From contig CAZKVJ010000016.1 in NCBI GenBank assembly GCA_964556225.1, positions 28,927 through 92,926 on the forward strand: 64,000 bases of DNA, read 5' to 3'. Each line of letters opens with the position of its first letter. The first letter of the stretch is position 1. The notes under the pieces are model-generated. The model saw only the letters and a list, made by a program, of their open reading frames with translations, did no database searches and was not told the DNA's origin. Shown here one piece after another: positions 1 to 7,767 of this stretch. The translations under genes and the position numbers were made by a program. The stretch comes from CAZKVJ01 sp964556225 (lineage in GTDB: Bacteria > Actinomycetota > Acidimicrobiia > Acidimicrobiales > Ilumatobacteraceae).

Positions 1-45
1 TTGACCGTCAGCAGGACCATTGAGGCCGACAGCATGCCGTCCCCG

Positions 46-118
46 CGTTCTGGGCACACCACAGACACCTGACGGCCTTCCCACAAGGAGCGATCCTCGG
101 CGCCGTGTGCCCAGAACG
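46..118. repeat. 14-bp perfect inverted repeat, 45-base spacer
   Basis: The left arm CGTTCTGGGCACAC (46-59) is the exact reverse complement of GTGTGCCCAGAACG (105-118). It lies downstream of the minus-strand cupin gene and beside unassigned sequence at the window edge. The outer TTCTGG/CCAGAA ends are shared with the palindrome at 48181-48227. It may be a terminator or a dispersed repeat; there is no T tract. Bases 1-45 hold nothing I can assign. Confidence 0.5.
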
Positions 119-171
119 ATTTGAGCGGGGCGATTCGGGATGCACGCTGAGGTCGCCGCCGACGACTCGGC

Positions 172-486
172 TCAGGGCTTCAGCATCGTCAGCAGCATGA
201 TCGTCGGCTCGCGCGCCAGGAGGGCGTGCCGAGCCTCGGGGGCCATGTGCAGCCAGAAGCCCGGCCCGGCGTCGAGCTCCTCGCCGTCGACGGTGAACGT
301 CAGCCGCCCGCGCAGCACCTGGACGATCGCCGCCCGGGACGCCGTGTGCTCGGTCAGCTCCTCGCCGGCGTCGAACGCGAAGACCGTGACGTTGGCGGTG
401 TCGTCACGATGGACGACCTTCGACACGACCGAGCCGGGCTGAACCTGCACCTCGGCGGCGAGATCGGCGATGGTGGTGCGCGCCAT
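172..486 (-). CDS. small cupin-domain protein
   Basis: A 104-residue single-domain protein of the cupin_2 type. The beta-rich core runs from about residue 33 to 100. Cupin motif 1 is degenerate: it has one histidine (H47, in LTEHT) followed by the GRL turn. Motif 2 is represented by APEARHALL with H87. With only two clear candidate metal ligands, metal binding is uncertain. Such small cupins act as sugar- or acid-binding accessory proteins, isomerases or sensors; none is specified here. The ATG lies four bases after a stop in the upstream reading frame, suggesting it is the last gene of the minus-strand unit with the SDR and sugar-acid dehydratase. Confidence 0.8.
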   Translation of the reverse strand: MARTTIADLAAEVQVQPGSVVSKVVHRDDTANVTVFAFDAGEELTEHTASRAAIVQVLRGRLTFTVDGEELDAGPGFWLHMAPEARHALLAREPTIMLLTMLKP

Positions 487-490
487 GGCG

Positions 491-600
491 TCAGCCTGTC
501 ACGCCGTTCAGCACGTCGACCACGCCCAGCAGGTCCCCGATGTCCGCATAGTTCACGGACACGAACGTCGTCCGGCGTCTGGCCGGTCTGGTGGATGCGG
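491..600 (-). pseudogene. unassigned coding-like fragment between cupin and SDR
   Basis: Between the SDR stop and the cupin start, one minus frame reads as a non-arginine-rich protein tail containing SVNYADIGDLLGVVDVL and ending at a TGA four bases before the cupin ATG. Just upstream, a neighbouring frame reads DRIHQTGQTPDDV, so the two look like one short protein broken by a single-base slip. No good start codon serves the whole stretch. I do not recognise the family. It could equally be an untranslated spacer. Confidence 0.2.
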
Positions 601-1380
601 TCAGTAGCCGGGCGGAACCGGCCCGGTGACGGTCCACCCGCCGTCGACCATCAGCGTCTGGCCGGTGACGTGAGCGGCCGCCGGTGATGCCAGGTACAGC
701 ACGGCGGCGGCGATGTCGGCGACCTGTGCGACATGGCCATCCGGTGTGACGGCGGACCAGTCGCCCACGTAGTCGGCCGTCTCGTGCACGGTGCGCTCGG
801 TGAGCGTGGCGCCCGGGCCGACGGCGTTCACCGTGATGCCGTGGGGGCCGAGCTCGAGCGCGAGCGCTCGAGCCATCATGCGCAGCCCGGCCTTGGTGGT
901 GCCGTAGGCGCTGAGCCCGCGGATCGCCTGCACCCCCGCCACCGAGGTGACGAGCACGATGCGCCCGGGCCGGCCGAGCGAGACCATGGCCCGGGCGGCG
1001 GCCTGGGCGGTGAAGAACGTGCCCCGCAGGTTCACGCCGACCACCTGGTCGAACTCTTCGGGCTCGTAGGTGAGGAACGGCCCGAAGTGGCTGATGCCGG
1101 CGTTGGCGACGACCACGTCGAGGCGGCCCTGTCGCTCGAGGACCGCGTCGACCATCGCCCGAACGGCCGTCACGTCGGCGACGTCCGCGGCGACGGCGTC
1201 GATGTGACCCGCCCCGGCCTCGACGCCGGCCGCGTCGGCCTTGGCGACGGCGAGCGTGGGGTCGACGTCGTTCAGCACCACGGTCGCGCCCTCGCGGGCG
1301 AAGGCGACGCACAACCCGTAGCCGATCCCGGCGCCGGCCCCGGTGACGAGCACGACGTGACCGTCGAAGCGTCCGGTCAC
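601..1380 (-). CDS. SDR family NAD(P)-dependent oxidoreductase
   Basis: A classical short-chain dehydrogenase of 259 residues. The nucleotide-binding motif TGAGAGIG is at residues 13-20, NAG at 93-95, and the catalytic Ser146, Tyr159 and Lys163 (YGTTK) are all present. The C-terminal VDGGW motif is typical of sugar or acyl SDRs. The GTG start overlaps the stop of the upstream dehydratase gene in a GTGA junction, so translation is coupled. Longer in-frame extensions upstream are arginine-rich and overlap that gene, so I rejected them. The partnership with a YjhG-type dehydratase suggests oxidation of a sugar or deoxy-sugar acid; the substrate is an inference. Confidence 0.88.
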   Translation of the reverse strand: MTGRFDGHVVLVTGAGAGIGYGLCVAFAREGATVVLNDVDPTLAVAKADAAGVEAGAGHIDAVAADVADVTAVRAMVDAVLERQGRLDVVVANAGISHFGPFLTYEPEEFDQVVGVNLRGTFFTAQAAARAMVSLGRPGRIVLVTSVAGVQAIRGLSAYGTTKAGLRMMARALALELGPHGITVNAVGPGATLTERTVHETADYVGDWSAVTPDGHVAQVADIAAAVLYLASPAAAHVTGQTLMVDGGWTVTGPVPPGY

Positions 1381-3371
1381 GTCGCCCCCTCCCCGAGCGC
1401 CTGCCGGCCGGCGGCCAGCACTTCGGCGATCCGCTCGACGTCGTAGGTGCACCCACTCCACGCCCCACCGCTCACCGCTTGCAGCAGTGCCCACAAGCGC
1501 GTGTCGGCGGGCAACCCCTCGGCGGGGCGCAGTCCGGGGTGCGGGACCCGCGCCGCGAGCACGGCGGCCGCCTCGTCGGGCGCCAGCTCGGTGCCGTCCG
1601 GTCCCAGGAAGTCGACCGTGCCGGTGAGGCCCACGCGATCGATCTCGATCGCGACGAGGTCGCCGTCGCGCAGGCGCCCGATCGGCCCCCCGGCGAGCGC
1701 CTCCGGGCCCACGTGGCCGATGCACGCTCCCGTCGACACGCCGGAGAAGCGGCCGTCGGTGACCACGGCGACGTCCTTGCCGAAGGGCGCGAACTTCAGC
1801 GCGGACGTCAGCTGGTAGGTCTCCTCCATGCCGGTGCCGAGCGGTCCGATGCCGGCGAGCACCACCACGTCACCCGCTCGCACGGGCCGGTCGGTGAGAC
1901 CCTTTACGGCCGCGACGGCATCGCGCTCCGACGTGAACACCCGTGCCGGACCACGGTGCCGGTAGATGCCGTCGGGGCCGGAGAGCGTGGGATCCATGGC
2001 CGTGGCCTTCACCACCGAGCCCTGCGGCGCGAGGTTGCCGCGCGGGAAGGCGATCGTGCCGGTGAGTCCGATCGCTCGCGCGGCATCGGGCGAGAGGATC
2101 ACGTGGTTCGGATCGACGCCGGCCTCCGCCAGGAGCTCCCGCGCCTGGGCCCGCCGCTCGCTGTGCTCCCACCACTCGAGGTTCTCGGCCAGGGTGCGCC
2201 CGCTCACGGTGGGAGCGTCCAGCTCCAGCAGACCCATCCGGCACAGGTGCAGCATCACCTCGGGCACGCCGCCGGCCATGAACACCTGCACGGTGGGGTG
2301 GTGGCGGGGGCCGTTCGGGAGGGCGTCGACCAAGCGGGGGGTGGCCCGGTTGGCGGCCAGCCAGTCGTCGAGGCTCGGCGGCGCCAGCCCGGCCGCGGCG
2401 GCGACGGCGGGGATGTGCAGCAGCAGGTTGGTCGAGCCGCCGAACGCGGCGTGGACCACCAGCGCGTTGCGCAGCGCGGCCGGCGTGAGCACGTCGCGGG
2501 TGGTGGTGCCGGCGGCGTCGAGCGCCACCAGCGCCAGCGCGGACCGGTGCGCCAGGTCGAGCCACACCGGCTCGCCGGAGGGGGCGAGCGCGGAGTGCGG
2601 CAGCGCCAGCCCGAGCGCCTCGGCCACCACCTGGGACGTGGCGGCGGTGCCGAGGAACTGGCACCCGCCGCCGGCCGAGCCGCAGGCCCGGCACCCCATG
2701 GTGGCGGCGTGCTCCAGCGTGATCGAGCCGTGGGCGAACCGAGCGCCGATGGTCTGCACGGTGCCCAGGTCCTCGGCGTCGGCAACCGGCAGCGTGACCC
2801 CACCGGGCACGACGACCGCCGGCAGGTTGCCCAGGCCGGCGAGGGCCTGCAGCATCGCGGGCAGACCCTTGTCGCAGGTGGCGATGCCCAGGACTCCACG
2901 GCGGAGGGGGAGCGACCGGGCGAGGCGGCGCAGGACGGTCGCGGCGTCGTTGCGGTACGCCAGGCTGTCGAACATCGCCGGCGTGCCCTGCGATCTGCCG
3001 TCGCAGGGATCGGTGACCTGGGCCGCGAAGGGAACGGCGCCGAGCCCGCGCAGCGTCGCCGCCGCCTCGCGCACGAGCAGCCCGACCTCCCAGTGACCGG
3101 TGTGGTAGCCGAGCGCCAACGGCGTGCCGTGGTCGTCGCGCACCCCGCCCTGGGTGCTGAGCACGAGGTACTGCGGGCCATCGGCCCGATCAGGGGACCA
3201 GCCCATCCCGACGTTCTGGGTGAGGCCGAACAGGTTGCCGCTGGACTCATGGAGCAGCTGCTCGGCGGTGAGCGGCAGCCGTCCGGCCCGGGTCGGCCCG
3301 ATGAGACGGGTGCCGACCAAGGTGGCGCCGGGCGTCGCCAGGACGAGCTCGGTCGGGGACGGGTCGGCCAT
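1377..3371 (-). CDS. YjhG/YagF-type sugar-acid dehydratase (probable D-xylonate dehydratase)
   Basis: A 664-residue member of the IlvD/Edd dehydratase family, which removes water from dihydroxy acids with an iron-sulfur cluster. Its length and C-terminal tail (WALLQAVSGGAWSGC) match the YjhG/YagF branch rather than the roughly 560-residue IlvD. Candidate cluster cysteines are in ATCDKG and MGCRACGSAGGGC; TDGRFSG near the C-terminus is the conserved family motif. Family members convert D-xylonate to 2-keto-3-deoxy-xylonate. The ATG at 3371 was chosen over an upstream extension because the family begins near here and a TACGCT -10 box sits eight bases upstream. A true IlvD is at 61843, so this copy is unlikely to serve branched-chain amino acid synthesis. 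Confidence 0.85.
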   Translation of the reverse strand: MADPSPTELVLATPGATLVGTRLIGPTRAGRLPLTAEQLLHESSGNLFGLTQNVGMGWSPDRADGPQYLVLSTQGGVRDDHGTPLALGYHTGHWEVGLLVREAAATLRGLGAVPFAAQVTDPCDGRSQGTPAMFDSLAYRNDAATVLRRLARSLPLRRGVLGIATCDKGLPAMLQALAGLGNLPAVVVPGGVTLPVADAEDLGTVQTIGARFAHGSITLEHAATMGCRACGSAGGGCQFLGTAATSQVVAEALGLALPHSALAPSGEPVWLDLAHRSALALVALDAAGTTTRDVLTPAALRNALVVHAAFGGSTNLLLHIPAVAAAAGLAPPSLDDWLAANRATPRLVDALPNGPRHHPTVQVFMAGGVPEVMLHLCRMGLLELDAPTVSGRTLAENLEWWEHSERRAQARELLAEAGVDPNHVILSPDAARAIGLTGTIAFPRGNLAPQGSVVKATAMDPTLSGPDGIYRHRGPARVFTSERDAVAAVKGLTDRPVRAGDVVVLAGIGPLGTGMEETYQLTSALKFAPFGKDVAVVTDGRFSGVSTGACIGHVGPEALAGGPIGRLRDGDLVAIEIDRVGLTGTVDFLGPDGTELAPDEAAAVLAARVPHPGLRPAEGLPADTRLWALLQAVSGGAWSGCTYDVERIAEVLAAGRQALGEGAT

Positions 3372-3379
3372 GCGGGTCG

Positions 3380-3385
3380 AGCGTA
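3380..3385 (-). promoter_or_regulatory. -10 box of leaderless dehydratase promoter
   Basis: TACGCT on the minus strand, eight bases before the ATG at 3371. This places the transcription start at or within a base or two of the start codon. Confidence 0.45.
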
Positions 3386-3414
3386 CGCGCCCGGCCGCGG
3401 CAGCCGCTCGGCGC

Positions 3415-3420
3415 CAGAAT
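3415..3420 (+). promoter_or_regulatory. -10-like box before the ERCC4 gene
   Basis: CAGAAT six bases before the GTG at 3427. The position suits a leaderless transcript but the first bases deviate from TANNNT. It is divergent from the minus box at 3380-3385 inside a 55-base intergenic region. Confidence 0.3.
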
Positions 3421-3426
3421 GGGCGG

Positions 3427-4413
3427 GTGGACGACTTCGTCATCGCCCGCAACCCCGACGCAACGTCGACGCTGCCGTACCTGGTGCGGCTCCCGCTGGG
3501 ACCGGACGGGGTGGTGCTGAAGGTCCGCGACACGTGGCCGCGAACCTCCAAGGTCTACTGCCACCGCGCACCGGCGTGGCCCGGCGATGCTCATGTGGTC
3601 GAGCGAGTCCCGGTCCGCTCCTGCGTGCGGAGAGGCGCGGCGATCGACCTGGTGCTCGACCGGGGCCGGGAGAACCGGTCGCAGTTCGTGTTCACGACCG
3701 CCCGGGGCCGCGAGGTCATCTTCTGGCAGAGCGCCCGCACGGCCAAGCAGGCCCGCCCTAACGTGTCGCTGCCCACCCAGCGCGCCAGCGGCGGTCGGGT
3801 GGAGATCCTCGTCGACTCGCACGAGCGCTACGCGTGGCGTTTCTCCCACCAGCAGGCGACGACCACTCGACGGGCGCTTCCCGCCGGCGACTACGCGGTC
3901 GAGTTCGACGGGCTGGTCGTGGCGGCGGTCGAGCGCAAGAGCCTCGCCGACCTCGTCGCCACGCTCACCGAGGGCCGGCTCCGCTACCTGCTCGCCGAGC
4001 TGGCGGCGCTGCCCCGCGGCGCGGTCGTCGTGGAGGACCGCTACTCCTCGGTGTTCAAGCTCGAGCGGGTCCGCCCGGCCGTCGTGGTCGAAGGTCTGGC
4101 CGAGGCACAGGTGCGGTATCCGGCGGTTCCCATCATGTTCTGCGAGTCGCGGGCGCTGGCCCAGGAGTGGACGTACCGGTTCCTCGGAGCGGCCCTGGTC
4201 CACCACGACCACGACCGGGCGACGGAGCTGCTCGAGCGCTCGCTGCCCGCCGCTGGCCCGCTCCCGACGCGGCGGCCGTCCACGGCCGAGGTACGGGCCT
4301 GGGCGCTCGGTGCCGGCCTCGAGGTCGCGGCGAAGGGACGCCTTCGGCCCGAGATCTGGTCGGCGTACGAGGCCGAGCGGGCAACGGTGGACCGCCCTGC
4401 CGAGCCGTATTAA
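3427..4413 (+). CDS. ERCC4-type nuclease fused to an Lsr2-like DNA-binding tail
   Basis: A protein of 328 residues. The central part (about 123-265) is an ERCC4/XPF-type nuclease domain: GDY at 154-156, VERKSLADL at 168-176 carrying the ERK signature, and VVVEDRYSSV near 200. ERCC4 nucleases cut branched or flap DNA. Residues about 286-316 (VRAWALGAGLEVAAKGRLRP) closely resemble the C-terminal AT-hook-like DNA-binding domain of the nucleoid protein Lsr2. The first 120 residues form an unassigned beta-rich domain. There is no helicase domain. The GTG start follows a CAGAAT box at leaderless spacing; the track of open frame upstream lies inside the divergent gene. A role in DNA repair or surveillance of silenced AT-rich DNA is an inference. 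Confidence 0.82.
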   Translation: MDDFVIARNPDATSTLPYLVRLPLGPDGVVLKVRDTWPRTSKVYCHRAPAWPGDAHVVERVPVRSCVRRGAAIDLVLDRGRENRSQFVFTTARGREVIFWQSARTAKQARPNVSLPTQRASGGRVEILVDSHERYAWRFSHQQATTTRRALPAGDYAVEFDGLVVAAVERKSLADLVATLTEGRLRYLLAELAALPRGAVVVEDRYSSVFKLERVRPAVVVEGLAEAQVRYPAVPIMFCESRALAQEWTYRFLGAALVHHDHDRATELLERSLPAAGPLPTRRPSTAEVRAWALGAGLEVAAKGRLRPEIWSAYEAERATVDRPAEPY

Positions 4414-4475
4414 TGTGACATTCGAGAACGGGGGCCGGTGAGAGCCGCCCGCTGGGGACACGTGGAGGGACGCGC

Positions 4476-5696
4476 GTGGAGTTCGGCCTTTTCCTGAACG
4501 GTTACATCCCGGGGCCGGGGGCCCACGACACCCGCAGCGAGCACGCCGAGCTCATGCAGGAAGCCGAGTACGCGGTGTTCGCCGACCGCCACAACTGGAA
4601 GTACGCCTGGTTCGGGGAGCACCACGCGCTCACGGAGTACAGCCACATGTCGGCGCCCGAGGTGGTCATGGGCTGGGTGGCGGCGCAGACCGAGTACATC
4701 CACCTCGGCTTCGCCATCAACAGCCTGTCGCCGCGCAAGGAGCATCCCGTCCGCTACGCCGAGCGGGCGGCGATGCTCGACCACTTCACGAACCGGCGCT
4801 TCGAGTGGGGCACCGGTCGCGGGGCGGGGAGCCACGAGATCGCCTCGTTCAACATCATGGACAAGGATTCCACGAAGGCGGAGTGGGACGAGGTGGTCCG
4901 CGAGATCCCGCGCATGTGGGCCCAGCGCGACTACGAGTTCCACGGCGAGCACTTCACGGTGCCGTACCCGCACAACGTGCTGCCGAAGCCCTACGGGCCG
5001 AGCCACCCGCCCATCTGGGTGGCCTGCGGCAACCCGCCCACGTTCGCCAAGGCGGGCGAGCTCGGCATCGGCGCCATCGCGTTCAACTTCGAGCCGATCT
5101 ACAACCTGCGTGGCCGCATCGAGTCCTACAAGGAGGGCATCTCGCGCTGCACCGAGCCCATCGGCGAGTACATGAACGACAACGTCATGATGACCAACGC
5201 CGTCATCTGCCTGAGCGACCGCAAGCGGGCCCGCGAGATCGCGCTCGACGGGAACTCGGGCTACCTGGTCACGATGGTCAACATGTACCACGACACCATG
5301 CCGAGGTCGCCGGACGCCATCGTCTGGCCGAACGCGCCGATCAGCCTGCGCCAGCTCGCGGGCGGCGACCCGGAGGGCTTCCTCGACCAGCTCATCAAGG
5401 GCGGCCACATGGCGGTCGGAACGCCGGACGAGGTCTGCGAGCAGATCGCGGCGTACCAGGACGTCGGCTGCGACCAGGTCGTGTTCGGCGTTCCCCAGGC
5501 GCTCTACCCCGAGGAGAACCTCGAGCTGATCGAGCTGTTCGGCCAGAAGGTGATCCCCGAGTTCGACAAGGACCGGGTGCACTCCACCGACCGCTACCGC
5601 GCCACCGCGAAGCCGAAGTTCCCGGAGTTCGCCGGGCCGGTTCCCGACATCAGCGTCGAGGTGCTTCCCCGCGCCGCCCGCACTCCCGGATCCTGA
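4476..5696 (+). CDS. LLM class flavin-dependent oxidoreductase
   Basis: A 406-residue bacterial-luciferase-like monooxygenase with a TIM-barrel fold. It begins MEFGLFLNGY, as expected for a first barrel strand, and carries WFGEHH near residue 50 and ERAAMLDHFTNRRFEWGTGRG near 100-120, both typical of the luciferase-like family. These enzymes use FMN or F420; the cofactor cannot be read from sequence alone. A purine-rich GGAGGGA sequence precedes the GTG start. It is convergent with the OYE gene across a GC-only hairpin. The substrate is unknown; such genes in actinobacteria often sit near degradation pathways. Confidence 0.85.
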   Translation: MEFGLFLNGYIPGPGAHDTRSEHAELMQEAEYAVFADRHNWKYAWFGEHHALTEYSHMSAPEVVMGWVAAQTEYIHLGFAINSLSPRKEHPVRYAERAAMLDHFTNRRFEWGTGRGAGSHEIASFNIMDKDSTKAEWDEVVREIPRMWAQRDYEFHGEHFTVPYPHNVLPKPYGPSHPPIWVACGNPPTFAKAGELGIGAIAFNFEPIYNLRGRIESYKEGISRCTEPIGEYMNDNVMMTNAVICLSDRKRAREIALDGNSGYLVTMVNMYHDTMPRSPDAIVWPNAPISLRQLAGGDPEGFLDQLIKGGHMAVGTPDEVCEQIAAYQDVGCDQVVFGVPQALYPEENLELIELFGQKVIPEFDKDRVHSTDRYRATAKPKFPEFAGPVPDISVEVLPRAARTPGS

Positions 5697-5724
5697 GCGC
5701 CGCCCCCGCGGGGGTCAGCGGCGC
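5697..5724. terminator. GC-rich bidirectional hairpin between convergent genes
   Basis: CCCCCGCGGGGG (5703-5714) is a perfect palindrome flanked by GCGCCG (5697-5702) and its complement CGGCGC (5719-5724), with a four-base bulge. It lies exactly between the convergent stops of the LLM and OYE genes. It has no T tract, as is common in high-GC actinobacteria. Confidence 0.45.
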
Positions 5725-6923
5725 ACGAGGATGGGGTCCGGGTGGTCCACCACACAGCGGGTGCCGCTGTAGATGCTGACCATGCACTTGTTGCAGTGGA
5801 TGCAGGTCGACCCGGTGGCGGTGCCGTCCTGCATCCGCTTCAACAGGTCCGGCTCGCGCAGCAGCGCCCGTCCCATGGCCACGAACTGGAACCCCTCCGC
5901 CATCGCGCGCTGCATCGACGCCAGCGTGTTGATGCCGCCCAGCAGGATCAGGTCCATCGTGAGCGCCTCGCGGAAGCGCCGGGCGAGCGGCAGGAAGTAG
6001 AGCTCCTCGAAGGGATAGGCCTTCAGGAAGAACCGGCCGAACAGCTTGAAGCCGGTGCGTTGCACGGGCGGGAGCACGGCGGCGAACTCGGTGCGGGGCA
6101 CGTCGCCCCGGAACAGGAACATCGGGTTCTGGAGCGAGCTGCCGCCGGTCAGCTCCAAGGCGTCGAGCACGCCATCGGCCTCGATGAGCCGGGCGATCTC
6201 GATGCTCTCCGGCAGGTCGAGGCCGCCCTTCTTCCCGTCGCTCATGTTCATCTTCGCCGTGACGGCGATGCGCTGGCCGACGGCGTCGCGCACGGCCCGC
6301 AGGATCTCACGGGCGAGGCGGGCCCGGTTCTCGGTGGTGCCGCCGTAGTCGTCCGTGCGGCGGTTCAGGCGCGGGCTCATGAACGATGACGGGAGGTAGC
6401 CGTGTCCGAGGTGCACCTCGACGCTGTCGAACCCGCAGTCGGCCAGGGTGAGCGCGCCGCGGGCGAAGTCCTCGACCACGGCGTCGATGCCGGTCGTGGT
6501 GATCGGCACGATCCGGGTGCCCATCGGGGTCCACCCGGCCGACGGGCCGAGCGGCGTCTTGCCGGGCAGGGCGCCCACCGGGCCGGCGTGGCCGAGCTGG
6601 GCAGCGATGGCCGCGCCCTCGGCGTGGACGGCCTCGGCGATCCGGGTGAGGCCCGGGCGGGCCTCGTCGCGCACGTAGATCTCGTTGGGCGCCCCCATGC
6701 CGTCAGGCGACACCGCCACGTACGACACGGTCGTCATCCCGAGCCCGCCCGCCGCGGCCCGGCGGTGGAACTCGATGAGCGCATCGCTCACGAGGTTCTT
6801 CGGGCTCAGCCCTTCGAACGTTGCGGCCTTGACGACCCGGTTGCGCAGCGTCACCGGCCCCAAGCGGGCCGGAGCGAACACGTCGGGCGCGGCGCCGTGC
6901 GGCTCGATCCCCATTGACCCCAT
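5715..6923 (-). CDS. NADH:flavin oxidoreductase (Old Yellow Enzyme family)
   Basis: A 402-residue FMN-binding TIM-barrel protein of the OYE / 2,4-dienoyl-CoA reductase N-terminal type. The start reads FAPARLGPVTLRNRVV, the usual first strand. AAQLGHAG near 115, the SFMSPRLNRRTDDYGG segment that helps bind FMN and substrate, and MGRALLREPDLL near the end are all present. The C-terminus holds three closely spaced cysteines (CIHCNKC), a remnant of the iron-sulfur ligand region of the long dienoyl-CoA reductases; the second Rossmann-like half is absent. An ene-reductase role on an unsaturated carbonyl substrate is likely. The ATG at 6923 is supported by TACGTT six bases upstream. Confidence 0.85.
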   Translation of the reverse strand: MGSMGIEPHGAAPDVFAPARLGPVTLRNRVVKAATFEGLSPKNLVSDALIEFHRRAAAGGLGMTTVSYVAVSPDGMGAPNEIYVRDEARPGLTRIAEAVHAEGAAIAAQLGHAGPVGALPGKTPLGPSAGWTPMGTRIVPITTTGIDAVVEDFARGALTLADCGFDSVEVHLGHGYLPSSFMSPRLNRRTDDYGGTTENRARLAREILRAVRDAVGQRIAVTAKMNMSDGKKGGLDLPESIEIARLIEADGVLDALELTGGSSLQNPMFLFRGDVPRTEFAAVLPPVQRTGFKLFGRFFLKAYPFEELYFLPLARRFREALTMDLILLGGINTLASMQRAMAEGFQFVAMGRALLREPDLLKRMQDGTATGSTCIHCNKCMVSIYSGTRCVVDHPDPILVRR

Positions 6924-6929
6924 GGCCGG

Positions 6930-6935
6930 AACGTA
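6930..6935 (-). promoter_or_regulatory. -10 box of leaderless OYE promoter
   Basis: TACGTT on the minus strand six bases before the ATG at 6923. The divergent SDR starts only 31 bases away (6955), so the two promoters must overlap or share a regulatory site. Confidence 0.45.
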
Positions 6936-6954
6936 CCAGTGCTACACAGTCGGG

Positions 6955-7767
6955 ATGGGCCGGCTCCAGGATCGGGTCGCGATCGTGACGGGCGGCGGCG
7001 ACGGCATCGGTCGCGGGATCTCGCGGCGCTTCGCGGCCGAGGGGGCGAACGTCCTCGTGGCCGACATCGACCCCGGCGCCGCCGAGCGGGTGGCCGCCGA
7101 GCTGCGTGGCATGGGCGGGGACGCCTTCGCGCTCACCACCGACGTCCGCGACAAGGACCAGGTCGGCGCGATGGTGGCGGCCGCGGTCGACCGGTGGGGC
7201 ACGGTCGACATCCTGGTCAACAACGCCTGGGGCGGGGGCCGGATCGGGCGGGTCGAGCACAAGACCGACGAGCTGCTCGACCACGCGATGCACGTGTCGC
7301 TCTACGGGCCGTTCTGGGCGATGCAGTGCGCGTTCGGGGTGATGCAGCAGAAGGGCTACGGCCGGATCATCAACATGTGCTCGCTCAACGGCGTGAACGC
7401 GCACATGGGAACGCTCGAGTACAACGTCGCCAAGGAGGCGCTGCGCACGCTGACCCGCACGGCGGCGCGTGAGTGGGCCCCCACGGGGATCGTCGTCAAC
7501 GCAGTGTGCCCCGCTGCCAAGAGCGCAGCGTTCCGCCGGGCGGCCGAGCTCATCCCGGGCCTGGAGGAGTCGGCCGACGCCGGCAACCCGATGGGGCGTC
7601 TCGGCGACCCTGAGCACGACATCGCCCCGGTGGTGGTCTTCCTCGCCAGCGAGGACTGCCGCTACCTCACCGGGAACACGTTGTTCGTCGACGGCGGCTC
7701 CCACATCAACGGCGCCGCCTGGGCGCCGAACCTCGACGGCGAGCCGGGACCGGAGGAGGACCGATGA
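6955..7767 (+). CDS. SDR family oxidoreductase
   Basis: A 270-residue short-chain dehydrogenase. TGGGDGIG occupies residues 12-19, the catalytic serine is in NMCSLNG and YNVAK supplies Tyr and Lys. The usual NNAG reads NNAW, a mild departure also seen in family members. VDGGS ends the conserved core. ATG at 6955 gives the standard N-terminus; an in-frame ATG at 6922 would add eleven residues and overlap the divergent start. The stop overlaps the ATG of the next LLM gene (ATGA), so the two are co-translated. Probable redox partner in a small oxidation cluster with the flanking flavin enzymes. Confidence 0.87.
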   Translation: MGRLQDRVAIVTGGGDGIGRGISRRFAAEGANVLVADIDPGAAERVAAELRGMGGDAFALTTDVRDKDQVGAMVAAAVDRWGTVDILVNNAWGGGRIGRVEHKTDELLDHAMHVSLYGPFWAMQCAFGVMQQKGYGRIINMCSLNGVNAHMGTLEYNVAKEALRTLTRTAAREWAPTGIVVNAVCPAAKSAAFRRAAELIPGLEESADAGNPMGRLGDPEHDIAPVVVFLASEDCRYLTGNTLFVDGGSHINGAAWAPNLDGEPGPEEDR

